A stretch of 64,000 nt of DNA from Streptomyces fradiae ATCC 10745 = DSM 40063 (GCF_008704425.1 NZ_CP023696.1:6550501-6614500); one strand, 5' to 3'; positions 44,018 through 52,456 are shown, numbered from the stretch's first letter. Notes: generated from the sequence alone by a model not told the origin. Numbers and translations are program-made.

Positions 44018-45220
44018 TCACCGCGAGCTCCTGGCCCGGGCGACCACCGCGTGGGCGGCCGAGGCCAGCGTCACATGGCGGTGCCAGCCGCCGAAGGAGC
44101 GCCCGGAGAAGTCCCGGATGCCCACCCGGTCGGCGATGTCGACGAAGTCCCGGTCGACCCGGTCGGCCAGTCCGCTCAGCCGCACCAGCGAGGCCGGCGG
44201 CGTGTGGGCGAGGTTGGTCAGCCACAGCTTCGCCGGCCAGCGCCCGCCCTCCTCGCCCACCCCCAGCAGCAGCGCCTCGCTCCGCTCCCCGGCCGGAGCG
44301 GGGCCGGGGGCGGCAGGGGGAGCCACGACCCGCACGGCGGCGACCCAGCGGGTGGACGGCGCCGCACCGGCCTCGTGGGGCGGGGCGGCCACGGGGCGGC
44401 GCAGGCCCCTGGCCATGATCATGATCTGTTCGGCGGTCAGCCGCCCCCGGCCGGGGACGGGCAGGGCCGGGTCGGCGACGGTGAGCGGCTGCTCCTCGCA
44501 CACGCTCACCAGCAGCGGCATGCCGGCGGCGTGCAGCTTCTCGTAGATGGGTACGGCGTGCACCTCGCAGGAGTCGAGCACCATCGGGCGCACCGGCAGC
44601 CGCCACCGTCGCGTGGTCTCCAGGCACGCGTCGACCACGCACTCGCTCAGCGTCTGCGTCGCCACCCCGTCCGGGATGCCGACCTGGCTGCGCCGCAGGT
44701 CGTCCTGGAGCCAGGTCCGCGGCAGGTGCAGGCGCCAGTTGACCGGGACGCTGACACCGTCCGACGCGGCCCACACGCCGATGGCCCGCTGGGCGTTGAG
44801 CACCTGGCCCAGGGTGGGGAAGAAGTGCCTGTCCACGCCGACGGAGTGCCGGCCGGTCTTCGGGATGATGACCGGCTGCACCACCCACGCCAGGGGCGGG
44901 ACGGAGCTGGTCCAGTGGGCGACGAGCGCCCGGCGGACGGGCACCCAGTCCCAGGTGGACGCGGAGATGAAGTGGTGCAGGTTCTGCTCCGACACCTGCT
45001 CGCCGAGGAGGGCCGCGATGTTCCGGACCGACTTGCGCCCCGGCGCCTCCAGCAGTCCGCGCAGGTACTGCATGGCCTTGCGGCTCTGGTCGCTGCGGGG
45101 CAGCGAGGTGAAGAGTATCGAGGAGATCTCGGACAGGGCGGCGTCGTGGGCGCCGGACGGGAACGACGTGGGGAGCGTCGCCCGCGCGGCGGTCGTGGGA
45201 CGCGGATCGAGGCTGAGCAT
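44018..45220 (-). CDS. IS701-transposase-like protein 1, catalytically degenerate
   Basis: A 400-aa protein with the overall IS701/DDE_5 layout: N-terminal region with VRNIAALLGEQVSEQNLHHF, a core with PKTGRHSVGVDRHFF and VNWRLHLP, and the late signature RDFSGRSFGGWHRHVTLASA. The first catalytic Asp, normally in a DDTGFPKKG-type motif, is absent (QPVIIPKTG); the Glu of the DYxELK-type motif is Asp (RDFVDIA); the second Asp is kept (VLDSCE). The ATG at 45220 has TAGGAGA upstream. No terminal inverted repeats are seen. It is probably a domesticated DNA-binding protein. Confidence 0.78.
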   Translation of the reverse strand: MLSLDPRPTTAARATLPTSFPSGAHDAALSEISSILFTSLPRSDQSRKAMQYLRGLLEAPGRKSVRNIAALLGEQVSEQNLHHFISASTWDWVPVRRALVAHWTSSVPPLAWVVQPVIIPKTGRHSVGVDRHFFPTLGQVLNAQRAIGVWAASDGVSVPVNWRLHLPRTWLQDDLRRSQVGIPDGVATQTLSECVVDACLETTRRWRLPVRPMVLDSCEVHAVPIYEKLHAAGMPLLVSVCEEQPLTVADPALPVPGRGRLTAEQIMIMARGLRRPVAAPPHEAGAAPSTRWVAAVRVVAPPAAPGPAPAGERSEALLLGVGEEGGRWPAKLWLTNLAHTPPASLVRLSGLADRVDRDFVDIADRVGIRDFSGRSFGGWHRHVTLASAAHAVVARARSSR

Positions 45221-45337
45221 GGATCTCCTAACTGCAGGTCAACCCGTCGTGGTGGGGACGTCCGCTGTGATCGAGCCAGAACACCGGGCGAGTGCGCGGT
45301 CGAGGGTAGGGCGCACGGGGTGGGGTGAGTCACCACC

Positions 45338-45360
45338 CGGTGACCGAAAGTGTCAAATTA
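45338..45360 (-). promoter_or_regulatory. Single TTGACAC element upstream of IS701-like gene 1
   Basis: The minus strand reads AATTTGACACTTTCGGTCA, sharing TTGACAC(A/T)TTC with the distal phzC repeat. It overlaps the stop codon of IS701-like gene 2 and may be part of the promoter of gene 1. Confidence 0.4.
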
Positions 45361-46543
45361 CCGGACGGTAGTCCCGTTCTTGCGCGGGCGACCGGTCGCG
45401 CGCCACCGCTCCCCGGTGCCCGCGGGCCGAGACCGCCATCAGATGGGCCACGGAGGCCAGCGTGATGTGCCGGTGCCAGCCGGGGAACGAGCGCCCTCCG
45501 AAGTCCCGCACGCCGACCCGGTCGGAGACCTCCACGAGGTCGCGCTCCACCACGGCGGTCAGCCGGGTGAGCCGCAGCGCGGCGGCGACGCCGGAGGGGT
45601 CCCGTCCGGTCAGCCACAGCCGGGGGAAGGCGCGCCGCTCGGGGCACCACTCGCCGAGCAGCGTCATCGGCTCCCGGCGCCTCGGGGACGCCACCACGGG
45701 GACCGCCGCCACCGTCGTCGAGCCGTCGCCGGGGTTCACCTGCTGCCGCAGGTGCGGCAGCGACTCGGCCAGGTCGCCGGCGGTGCGCAGCAGGTCCCCG
45801 TAGGCGGGGAGCTCCCAGCGGTCGATCCGGACCGGGAGGGACGGGCTCACCCGCACCGCGAACGGCCGCCCCGCCGCCGCCAGGATCCGTACGAGCGGCA
45901 TGCCGCCCGCCTCCGGGACGTCCACGACCACGGGCAGTCGCGGCACCCCCCGGATCTCCGCGAGGCCGGCCACGGCCCGCCGTACACAGGTCTCGACCGT
46001 GTCGGCCGCGGCGTCCTCCGGGACGCTCGCCCGGCTTCGCAGCGGGTCGGCCGTCCAGCGGGCCGACAGCCGCAGCTGCCAGTCCACCGGGACCGCCGCC
46101 CGCTCCGACGCCAGCCAGGCCCCCACCGTGCACTGGCCGTTCACGGTGCCGAGCGGGGTCTGCTGGGGGTCCGCGCCGACCGAGTGCGGGCCCGTCTTGG
46201 GGATCAGGGTGGTGCCGATCACCCACGCCTGCGCGGCCAGCGCGCGCTGCGCGTGCCGGGCCAGGTCGTGCCGGACGGGCGTCCAGTCCCAGGGCGAGGC
46301 GCTGATGAAGTGGTGCACGCTCTGCTGCGCCGAGGCCCCGTCGAACTGCGCCGCGACGCTCCGCAGCGTCTTGCGCCCGCGTACGGACAGCAGCCCGCGC
46401 ACATAGCGCTCCGCCTTCAGCCGCTGCCCGTTGAGGGGGAGGGATGCGAGCAGTCCGCGCAGGACCGCGGCCTCCGCCGCCGTCAGCGGCCCCCCGTCGC
46501 CGGTGCCGCTCTCGTGTCTTCGGTCGTCGCCCAGATCCCGCAT
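45353..46543 (-). CDS. IS701-transposase-like protein 2, catalytically degenerate
   Basis: A 396-aa paralogue of protein 1 with the same layout: LRSVAAQFDGASAQQSVHHF, WVIGTTLIPKTGPHSVGAD, VDWQLRLSARW, and RDFGGRSFPGWHRHITLASV. The first catalytic Asp is Gly (IGTTLIPKTG); a second Asp (VVVDVPE) and the Glu-like position (RDLVEVS) remain. The ATG at 46543 follows CAGGGGGCGG; a TTG at 46561 is possible. The two proteins are clearly related but strongly diverged, so this is not a recent duplication. 132 bp separate the genes. A regulator or DNA-binding role is inferred. Confidence 0.78.
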   Translation of the reverse strand: MRDLGDDRRHESGTGDGGPLTAAEAAVLRGLLASLPLNGQRLKAERYVRGLLSVRGRKTLRSVAAQFDGASAQQSVHHFISASPWDWTPVRHDLARHAQRALAAQAWVIGTTLIPKTGPHSVGADPQQTPLGTVNGQCTVGAWLASERAAVPVDWQLRLSARWTADPLRSRASVPEDAAADTVETCVRRAVAGLAEIRGVPRLPVVVDVPEAGGMPLVRILAAAGRPFAVRVSPSLPVRIDRWELPAYGDLLRTAGDLAESLPHLRQQVNPGDGSTTVAAVPVVASPRRREPMTLLGEWCPERRAFPRLWLTGRDPSGVAAALRLTRLTAVVERDLVEVSDRVGVRDFGGRSFPGWHRHITLASVAHLMAVSARGHRGAVARDRSPAQERDYRPVI

Positions 46544-46559
46544 CGCCGCCCCCTGCCGC

Positions 46560-46587
46560 AAAAAAGGACTCCCGTCCTGTTTTTATA
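46560..46587. promoter_or_regulatory. AT-rich hairpin/operator at the IS701-like gene 2 promoter
   Basis: AGGAC-TCCC-GTCCT flanked by A-run and T-run (AAAAA ... GTTTTTATA), unusually AT-rich here. On the minus strand a TATAAA box (46582-46587) adjoins it, so the predicted start lies inside the palindrome. It could be an operator, or a short GNRA-loop hairpin with a U-run acting as an attenuator. The 46588-46990 stretch shows no gene. Confidence 0.5.
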
Positions 46588-46993
46588 CGCGGCAGGGGCG
46601 CTGTGACCGCGCATTCGCGCCAACGCCCGGCCGGAGAGGGGGTCGTGGACGCCCTGGGTGATCCGTGTCCTCGCCGGTCCGTGCGCGCGCGGGCCACCGC
46701 GATCCCTCTCGCGCCGCGGCACGGACGTCCGGTGGGGCGGGGCGGAGCGCAGGGCGGGGCGCGGGGAGTGGGCGGCGGGCTGCCGGGAGGGCGGCGAGAC
46801 CGGACGAGCGGCCCGGAAGCGGCCCGGAGCGCCCGGGAGCCAGGGGCCCCGCCCCCGGACGGCCTGGAGGTGCCTCCTCCGGCGCAGGGGCCTGTGGCCC
46901 AGGCGTCCTGACGCCGTCTCACATAGCGCTCGTTGCCGTGCCCTTCAGACGGCTGTTCCCTACTCTTACCTGGGCCCACACATACGTTTGGCT

Positions 46994-47020
46994 GAAACCG
47001 AACGGCTATCCGGTATTTTG
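46994..47020. promoter_or_regulatory. Possible ARE-like element upstream of the AfsA gene
   Basis: GAAACCGAACGGCTATCCGG followed by TATTTTG is an imperfect inverted repeat (AAACCG ... CGGTATTT) and loosely resembles gamma-butyrolactone receptor (ARE) sites. It lies 41 bp upstream of the AfsA-family gene. The match is weak. Confidence 0.4.
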
Positions 47021-47061
47021 GCATCGCACTGAGCCCGGCCCAACCGACGACTCAGGGGGGA

Positions 47062-47940
47062 ATGTTGTACGACACCACGCTCGACCCGCGCCCATCCGCT
47101 CCACCGGGCCTCGGGGCCTACGCCCACATCCGGCGCGAGGAGCACCTGCTCGTCACGGGCTGGGAGCGCGCGGCCCGCCACGAGTTCGACCTGGACCTCG
47201 TGTGGCCCGCCGTCCAGGGCGACTTACCGTACGACCCGCGCGTCCTCGCGCAGACGATCCGGCAGACGGGTCTGGTCGTCGCGCACGGCGCCTACGACGT
47301 GCCGCTGACCCACCAGACCGTGCTCAGCGCCCTGAGCTTCGCCCTGCCCGCCTGCCCGCCGCTGCCCCGCGGCCGGACGACGTCCGCGCGCGTGCGGGTC
47401 GCGGTGGACGAGGGCGAGGCCGGCCGGCGCACCCGGCGCACGCTCCGCATGACCTTCCACGTCCAGGTGGACGGCGCCACGCTGGCCCGAGCCGAGAGCG
47501 AGTTCGGCTGGATCCCCGAGCGGGTGTACGAGCGCCTGCGCGGCGTCCGCCGGCACGTCGAGTGGGGCGCCTGGCCGGTCCCCGACCCCGTCGACGCGCG
47601 GACGGTGGGGCGCACCCGGCCCGCGGAGGTGGTCCTGGCGGCCGCCGACCGCCCCGGCCGCTGGCTGCTGCGCAACGACGTCGGCGACCACCAGCTCTTC
47701 GACCACCCGGTCGACCACGTGCCGGGGCTCGCCCTGCTGGAGGCCGCCGACCAGGCGGCGCGCGCCCTGTGCTTCCCGCGGTCGCCGGCGGCGGGGCGCG
47801 TCGACGCCCTCTACCGGCGCTACGTCGAGTTCGACCTGCCGTGCCTGATCGAGGCCGAGCCGCTCGCCGACCCGGGCGCCGTGCGCGTGACCGGTACGCA
47901 GGACGGGGAGGAGGCGTTCCGGGTCGACTTCCGCCCCTGA
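47062..47940 (+). CDS. AfsA/ScbA-family gamma-butyrolactone biosynthesis protein
   Basis: A 292-aa protein with two AfsA repeats of hot-dog-like fold: repeat one about 25-150 (HIRREEHLLVTGWERAARHE, QTIRQTGLVVAHGAYDVP), repeat two about 185-290 (LLRNDVGDHQLFDHPVDHVP). AfsA enzymes acylate dihydroxyacetone phosphate, the key step to gamma-butyrolactone signals. The ATG at 47062 follows AGGGGGGA. It lies within the cluster, with ScbR-like receptor genes at 51681 and 57604, and indicates hormone control of the pathway. Confidence 0.88.
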   Translation: MLYDTTLDPRPSAPPGLGAYAHIRREEHLLVTGWERAARHEFDLDLVWPAVQGDLPYDPRVLAQTIRQTGLVVAHGAYDVPLTHQTVLSALSFALPACPPLPRGRTTSARVRVAVDEGEAGRRTRRTLRMTFHVQVDGATLARAESEFGWIPERVYERLRGVRRHVEWGAWPVPDPVDARTVGRTRPAEVVLAAADRPGRWLLRNDVGDHQLFDHPVDHVPGLALLEAADQAARALCFPRSPAAGRVDALYRRYVEFDLPCLIEAEPLADPGAVRVTGTQDGEEAFRVDFRP

Positions 47941-47952
47941 GAGCGGGGCGGG

Positions 47953-47978
47953 GCCCCGGACGGTGAGCCGTCCGGGGC
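47953..47978. terminator. Bidirectional terminator hairpin
   Basis: A perfect 11-bp stem (GCCCCGGACGG / CCGTCCGGGGC) with a TGAG loop, between the convergent AfsA and MFS genes. Confidence 0.85.
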
Positions 47979-48053
47979 ACACGGCGGCCCCGCCGTACGG
48001 TCCGTCCCGGGTGAGGGGGCGGTCCGTGCGCCGGGGCTGCCGTGGGCGCCGGG

Positions 48054-49553
48054 TCAGTGGGCGACGGCCTCGGCCTCCTCCTGCGGGGCGCCCGTCTCCT
48101 TCGGCACCCAGCGCAGGGCGAGGACGCCCAGGGCCAGGCAGAGCAGGCTCGCCACCCCGATCGCCAGGTGCATCCCGCCGAGGAAGGCGTCCTTGGCCTC
48201 GGCGACGGCGCCCGCGGAGATGCCCGGGCTGTCGAGCGTCTCGTCGAGCGTGCCCGCCACACCGGGGCCGGTGAGCCGGAAGAACACCGCCGCCAGCGAG
48301 CCGAGCAGGGAGATGCCGAGCGCGTTGCCCAGCTCGTTGCTCATCTCCGCGAGCGACGCGGCCGACCCGGCCCGCTCGGGCGGCACCGCGGCGACCGCCG
48401 TGTCCGCCACGAGGCTGAAGGAGAAGCCGTAGCCGACACCGGTGATGACGGAGGACGCGATGAACGCGGCCACGCCGTACTCGGTGGTCGTCAGCAGCAG
48501 GAGCAGCAGCCCGAGGCCCATGAAGAAGTGCGAGGCGATCAGCGCGGACCGCATGCCGATCCGCTCCACCACCCCGCTGGCGCCGACGCAGGAGACGGTG
48601 AGCACGGCCGCCCCCGGGAGCACCAGCACGGCCGCCATGAGGACGCTGTAGCCGAGGACGGACTGGAGGTAGACGCCGGTGAGGTAGCCGGCGGCCGCCC
48701 ACGCGACCAGCGACAGCAGGCCGGTGAGGATCGCGACGGTGAAGACGTGGTCCTTGAACAGGCGCAGGTCCAGGAGCGGGTACTCCAGTGTCAGCTGCCG
48801 GCGCACGAACCACACCAGGATCGCGACGCCGGCGAGCCCGGTGACGACCGGCGTGGGGGAGAAGCCCTCCGCCGCCAGCGTCTTGACCGCGTAGACCGCC
48901 AGCAGGATGCCGACGGCGGACAGGACGACGCTGAGGGCGTCCACACGACCGGGGTTGCTCGTGCGCACCTCCTTCAGCAGCACCGGCGCGAAGGCCAGGA
49001 ACAGCACGACGACCGGGATGTTGATCAGGAAGACCGAGCCCCAGTCGAACCTGCTGAGCAGCAGGCCGCCGATGACCGGGCCGACGGCGAACCCGGCGGC
49101 GAAGGTGGCCGCGAAGATGCCGATGGCCTGGGAGCGCTGCCTCGGGTTGTGGAAGAGGCTGCTGATGATGGCCAGGCTGGCCGGCAGCAGCGTCGCGCCG
49201 CCGAGTCCCATGAGCGCGCGGCAGGCGATGAGGATCTCGGGGTTGGGCGAGAAGGCGGCGCCCACCGAGCCGATGCCGAAGACGACCGCGCCGGACAGCA
49301 GGAACTTCAGCCGGCCGTACCGGTCACCGAGGTTGCCGAAGGCGATGAGCAGGGACGAGACCACGAAGCCGTAGATGTCGAGGATCCACAGGGCCTGGTC
49401 GGTGGTGGGGGTGATGGCGGAGGTGATGCTCGGCATCGCGAGGTAGAGGACGGAGCCGTCCATCGCGACGAGTGCGACCGGGCCGAGGACGAGGACGAGG
49501 CCGAGCCAGGCCCGTCGGTCGGCCCGCTCCGCGACTAATTCCTGGGAAGTCAC
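48054..49553 (-). CDS. DHA2-family MFS drug exporter (14 TMS)
   Basis: A 499-aa inner-membrane proton antiporter of the EmrB/QacA type with about 14 transmembrane helices; GNLGDRYGRLKFLLSG is the loop 2-3 motif A. The ATG at 49553 has GAGGTTG-like sequence upstream (weak). It is divergent from a TetR gene across four phased operator repeats. In this setting it probably exports the product of the cluster or gives self-resistance. Confidence 0.88.
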   Translation of the reverse strand: MTSQELVAERADRRAWLGLVLVLGPVALVAMDGSVLYLAMPSITSAITPTTDQALWILDIYGFVVSSLLIAFGNLGDRYGRLKFLLSGAVVFGIGSVGAAFSPNPEILIACRALMGLGGATLLPASLAIISSLFHNPRQRSQAIGIFAATFAAGFAVGPVIGGLLLSRFDWGSVFLINIPVVVLFLAFAPVLLKEVRTSNPGRVDALSVVLSAVGILLAVYAVKTLAAEGFSPTPVVTGLAGVAILVWFVRRQLTLEYPLLDLRLFKDHVFTVAILTGLLSLVAWAAAGYLTGVYLQSVLGYSVLMAAVLVLPGAAVLTVSCVGASGVVERIGMRSALIASHFFMGLGLLLLLLTTTEYGVAAFIASSVITGVGYGFSFSLVADTAVAAVPPERAGSAASLAEMSNELGNALGISLLGSLAAVFFRLTGPGVAGTLDETLDSPGISAGAVAEAKDAFLGGMHLAIGVASLLCLALGVLALRWVPKETGAPQEEAEAVAH

Positions 49554-49606
49554 GGGGGCAACCTTTCAGGAGAGGGTGCGAGAGGGTTCGGGTACGAGTG
49601 GATGCC

Positions 49607-49693
49607 GCATACGGTGTACGCGAAACGCGTGCGTACGCCGTATGCGATCTCGATGCGTACAAAGTACGCGAAATCGATGCGTACGTCGTACGC
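49607..49693. promoter_or_regulatory. Array of four phased TetR operators (24-bp period)
   Basis: Four 15-bp palindromes start at 49607, 49631, 49655 and 49679: GCATACGGTGTACGC, GCGTACGCCGTATGC, GCGTACAAAGTACGC, GCGTACGTCGTACGC. The consensus is GCGTACNNNGTACGC with nine-base spacers such as GAAATCGAT, and the period is exactly 24 bp. Site 4 overlaps the -35 region of the downstream tetR; a TATAGT -10 lies at 49705-49710. This is a probable cooperative operator for the divergent TetR/MFS pair. Confidence 0.88.
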
Positions 49694-49742
49694 AAGCTGC
49701 TGGGTATAGTACTCCATGGCCATCAACACGCAAGGACGGCAA

Positions 49743-50372
49743 ATGAGTTCACCAACCTTGTCGCGCAGGGTGATCGTGGCGGCCGCCGTTCGCATCGCCG
49801 ACGCGGAGGGCGTGGCGGCCCTCTCGATGCGTCGCCTCGCGGCCGAGCTGGGGTCGGGCGTCATGTCGCTCTACCGCCACGTGGCGAACAAGGACGCCCT
49901 GCTCACCGAGATCACCCGGGCGGCGTGCGAGGAGCACCCCTACCCGGAGCCGGCGCCCCCGGACTGGCGGGACGCGATGCGGCTCGCCGCGCGGCTCGAC
50001 TGGGAGGTGTACTGCACCCACCCGTGGGCGCTGGTCACCTCCAGCTCCGCCCGGCACTTCTCGGACACCTCGTGCCTGGACTGGATGGTCGACGCGCTCG
50101 CCGACCTCACCGACGACCCCGACCTGGCACGGTCCTTCTCGATCGCCGTGTGGTCGTACGTGCAGGGCGTGTGCATCCAGCACGTGGCCCAGCAGCTCCT
50201 CTCCGCCGGGGAGTCACCCGAGCAGTCGCCGCTCCGGGCCACCGAGGAGGACTTCGAGACGGGCCTCGAGACCCTGCTGGACGGCATGGAGCTGCGGGCG
50301 GCGCGCGCCGCGTCGGAGGGCGGCCCGGAGAAGCTCTCCCCCCGCGCCTTCCCGCCCCTCGCCGTACGCTGA
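49743..50372 (+). CDS. TetR-family regulator of the MFS exporter
   Basis: A 209-aa repressor with the helix-turn-helix LSMRRLAAELGSGVMSLYRH, close to TetR-class proteins with a TetR_C ligand domain. The ATG at 49743 has AAGGAC six bases upstream. An ATG at 49716 in the same frame would give a leaderless transcript from the TATAGT box, so the start is open to two readings. Four operator palindromes lie between it and the divergent exporter. Confidence 0.85.
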   Translation: MSSPTLSRRVIVAAAVRIADAEGVAALSMRRLAAELGSGVMSLYRHVANKDALLTEITRAACEEHPYPEPAPPDWRDAMRLAARLDWEVYCTHPWALVTSSSARHFSDTSCLDWMVDALADLTDDPDLARSFSIAVWSYVQGVCIQHVAQQLLSAGESPEQSPLRATEEDFETGLETLLDGMELRAARAASEGGPEKLSPRAFPPLAVR

Positions 50373-50437
50373 CCGAAACCCCGGTCCCCGGACGGCGCGT
50401 GCGGTGTCCGTCCGGGAGCCGGGTCGTTGGGCACGGC

Positions 50438-51343
50438 ATGACGACTCCCCTGACGCCCTCCTCCGCACCTGGCTCGGCGCCTGCCCCGACGTCCTCCCCG
50501 ACATCCGCCCCGCCCTCTTCACCGGCCCCTCCGCCGGCCCTCCTCCCGGCCGTCGCCCGGCTCGACGGCCGCGAGGCCACCGCCGCCGACCTGGCCCCGC
50601 TCGCCTTCGCCGGCTACGCCCACTTCACCGCCATGCAGGTCCGCGGCGGCCGCGTGCGCGGACTCGACCTCCACCTCGACCGGCTGCGGCACGGGTCGAT
50701 GGAACTGTTCGGCCGCGCCCTGCCGGACGAGCGGGTACGGGACCTCCTGCGCGACGCCCTGCGGGACGCCCCGGCCGACCTCTCGCTGACGGCGACGGCC
50801 TACTCGCCGGCCGGCGAGTTCAGCGCGGCGGGGCCCGGCGACGAACCGGGGCTCCTCGTCCGCACCGCCCCGCCCGCCTCCGGCCCCCGGGGTCCGCTGG
50901 CGCTGACGGTGGTGGAGCACGAGCGGTTCCTGCCGGAGGTCAAGCACGTGGGCGAACCCGCCAAGACCTACTTCCTGCGCCGCGCCGCCGACCTGGGCGC
51001 CGACGAGGTCGCCTTCACCGACCGCCGCGGGCGGCTGAGCGAGGCGTCCATCTGGAACCTCGCCTTCTGGGACGGGTCCGCCGTGGTGTGGCCACGGGCC
51101 GGCATGCTGACCGGGGTCACCATGGGCGTCGTGCGGCGGCGGCTCGACGGGCTCGGCATCGCCCAGCGGGAGCGGGAGATCACCCCCGGCGACCTGCCGG
51201 AGCTTGCGGGGGCGGCCGTGCTGAACTCCTGGACGCCGGGCGTCGCGGTGCACCGGATCGGAGCGGTTGCGCTGCCCGAGGCCCCGGACTTCGTGGCGCT
51301 GCTCCATCGCGCCTACGAGGCCGAACCGCCCGTTCGGCCGTAG
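50438..51343 (+). CDS. Class IV aminotransferase-like (aminodeoxychorismate lyase family)
   Basis: A 301-aa fold-type IV PLP enzyme. After a Ser/Pro-rich N-terminus (about 1-36), the core shows HFTAMQVRGGRVRGLDLHLD, the PLP-lysine region EVKHVGEPAKTYFLRR, ADEVAFTDRRGRLSEASIWN and PRAGMLTGVTMGVV. Relatives include 4-amino-4-deoxychorismate lyase and branched-chain or D-amino acid aminotransferases. Here it might act on an aminated chorismate derivative or the aldehyde made by the reductase; neither is proven. The ATG at 50438 lacks a good ribosome binding site. Confidence 0.75.
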   Translation: MTTPLTPSSAPGSAPAPTSSPTSAPPSSPAPPPALLPAVARLDGREATAADLAPLAFAGYAHFTAMQVRGGRVRGLDLHLDRLRHGSMELFGRALPDERVRDLLRDALRDAPADLSLTATAYSPAGEFSAAGPGDEPGLLVRTAPPASGPRGPLALTVVEHERFLPEVKHVGEPAKTYFLRRAADLGADEVAFTDRRGRLSEASIWNLAFWDGSAVVWPRAGMLTGVTMGVVRRRLDGLGIAQREREITPGDLPELAGAAVLNSWTPGVAVHRIGAVALPEAPDFVALLHRAYEAEPPVRP

Positions 51344-51680
51344 GGGCGGGGCCAGGGGCGGCCCGCCGCACAGGCCCGGCCTCCGGTCGGATACCGCCTC
51401 GGACCGCGCAGTGGCTCGGACGCGTTCTGCGTCAGGGGCGTTCCGCCTCGGGGCGCGCCCCGTCCACCGCCGTCCTGTCGGGCGCGGTCGCCGCGCACCG
51501 TATCGTCTCGCCGTCCGCGCCGGGCCGCCCTCCCCGCCGGGCCGCCCCTCATCCGGGCCGCCCTCCCCGCCGGGCCGCCCCTCATCCGGGCCGCCCTCCG
51601 TGCCGGGCCGCCCTCCGTGCCGCGCCGCCCTCCGTGCCGCGCCGCCCGCGCCGGGCCGTCGTGCCGAAGCCGCCCCGCCG
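51344..51680. repeat. GC-rich spacer with tandem repeats
   Basis: Between about 51520 and 51660 a 33-bp unit (GGGCCGCCCTCCCCGCCGG plus GCCGCCCCTCATCC) occurs twice, followed by three copies of an 18-bp relative (GCCGCCCTCCGTGCCGNG). No gene is supported. The palindromic GGGCCG and CGGCGGG parts may terminate the convergent genes. Confidence 0.7.
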
Positions 51681-52388
51681 TCAGCCCACGCCGCAGCCTC
51701 GCCTCGGACGGCGCGGCGCGCCCTCCGAGGCTCCCGGCGCGTCCGAGCCCCGCTCGTCCCGCGACCGCCTCTCGTCGCCGGAGGGCGGGCCGCCCTCCGG
51801 GGCCAGCCGGTCCCGTATCCCCTCGGCGGCCAGCTGGGGCAGTACCAGACGCCAGAAGGGCGTCACCGTCTGCTCCGAGGGCCGGACCGGGCGCCGCCGC
51901 AGCTCCTCCAGTCCCGCCATCACCGCGGTGATCGCCAGGGCCGCGTCGTCCAGGTCCACGCCGGGAGCCAGCTGGTCCTCCCGCCCGGCCAGGTCGAGCA
52001 GCCCGCGCACCCACTCCCGCCAGTGCTGCCACAGGCACTCCCCGTTCGACCACGCCGGATCGCGCGCGAGGCCGAAGCCGGCCCGCAGCACCGGATCGTC
52101 GGAGAGCCGCCGGGCCAGCGCGTGCGAGACGTCCACCAGCAGCTGCAGCGGCGCGGGGTGCCGGTCGGGCACGGGTCCGGTGACTCCCCGCAGGATCTCG
52201 GCGGCGCACGACTCGACCGCCTCGCCGAGCGCCTGCTTGCTCCGGAAGTGGAAGTGCATCGCGCCATGGCTGACCTGGGCCACGGCGCAGATCCGCCCGA
52301 CGGAGGAGCCCGTGAACCCGTTCCGGTCGAAGACCTCGGCGGCGGATCGGATCAGGCGTCGACAGGTCTTCGCGGCACGGTCCTGCAT
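51681..52388 (-). CDS. ScbR-like TetR receptor/regulator
   Basis: A 235-aa TetR-family protein. The N-terminus (MQDRAAKTCRRLIRSAAEVF, then SSVGRICAVAQVSHGAMHFH) has the GALYFHF-type helix of gamma-butyrolactone receptors, and the body (DVSHALARRLSDDPVLRAGF) fits ScbR/ArpA relatives. A hydrophilic 35-residue tail is added. The ATG at 52388 has GGAG 12 bases upstream; a GTG at 52400 is possible. It may be a pseudo-receptor that binds other ligands. A perfect 19-bp palindrome lies 50 bp upstream. Confidence 0.82.
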   Translation of the reverse strand: MQDRAAKTCRRLIRSAAEVFDRNGFTGSSVGRICAVAQVSHGAMHFHFRSKQALGEAVESCAAEILRGVTGPVPDRHPAPLQLLVDVSHALARRLSDDPVLRAGFGLARDPAWSNGECLWQHWREWVRGLLDLAGREDQLAPGVDLDDAALAITAVMAGLEELRRRPVRPSEQTVTPFWRLVLPQLAAEGIRDRLAPEGGPPSGDERRSRDERGSDAPGASEGAPRRPRRGCGVG

Positions 52389-52437
52389 GGCGATGCGCAC
52401 TCCAGGCTGGGGAGGGGAAACCGTGAGGGGAAGGCGA

Positions 52438-52456
52438 CCGGCACGTGACGTGCCGG
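52438..52456. promoter_or_regulatory. 19-bp palindrome upstream of the ScbR-like gene
   Basis: CCGGCACGTGACGTGCCGG is perfectly palindromic around a central G. It is a possible operator for autoregulation. Confidence 0.55.

Noticed and set aside
44018-46561. Two intact IS701 insertion sequences
   Set aside because: The first catalytic acidic residue is missing in both proteins and no terminal inverted repeats or target duplications were seen.
49324-49695. Minus-strand open frame with an 8-residue repeat (RTxYAxxS)
   Set aside because: The repeat reflects the 24-bp operator period, and the frame then runs out of register through the exporter gene.
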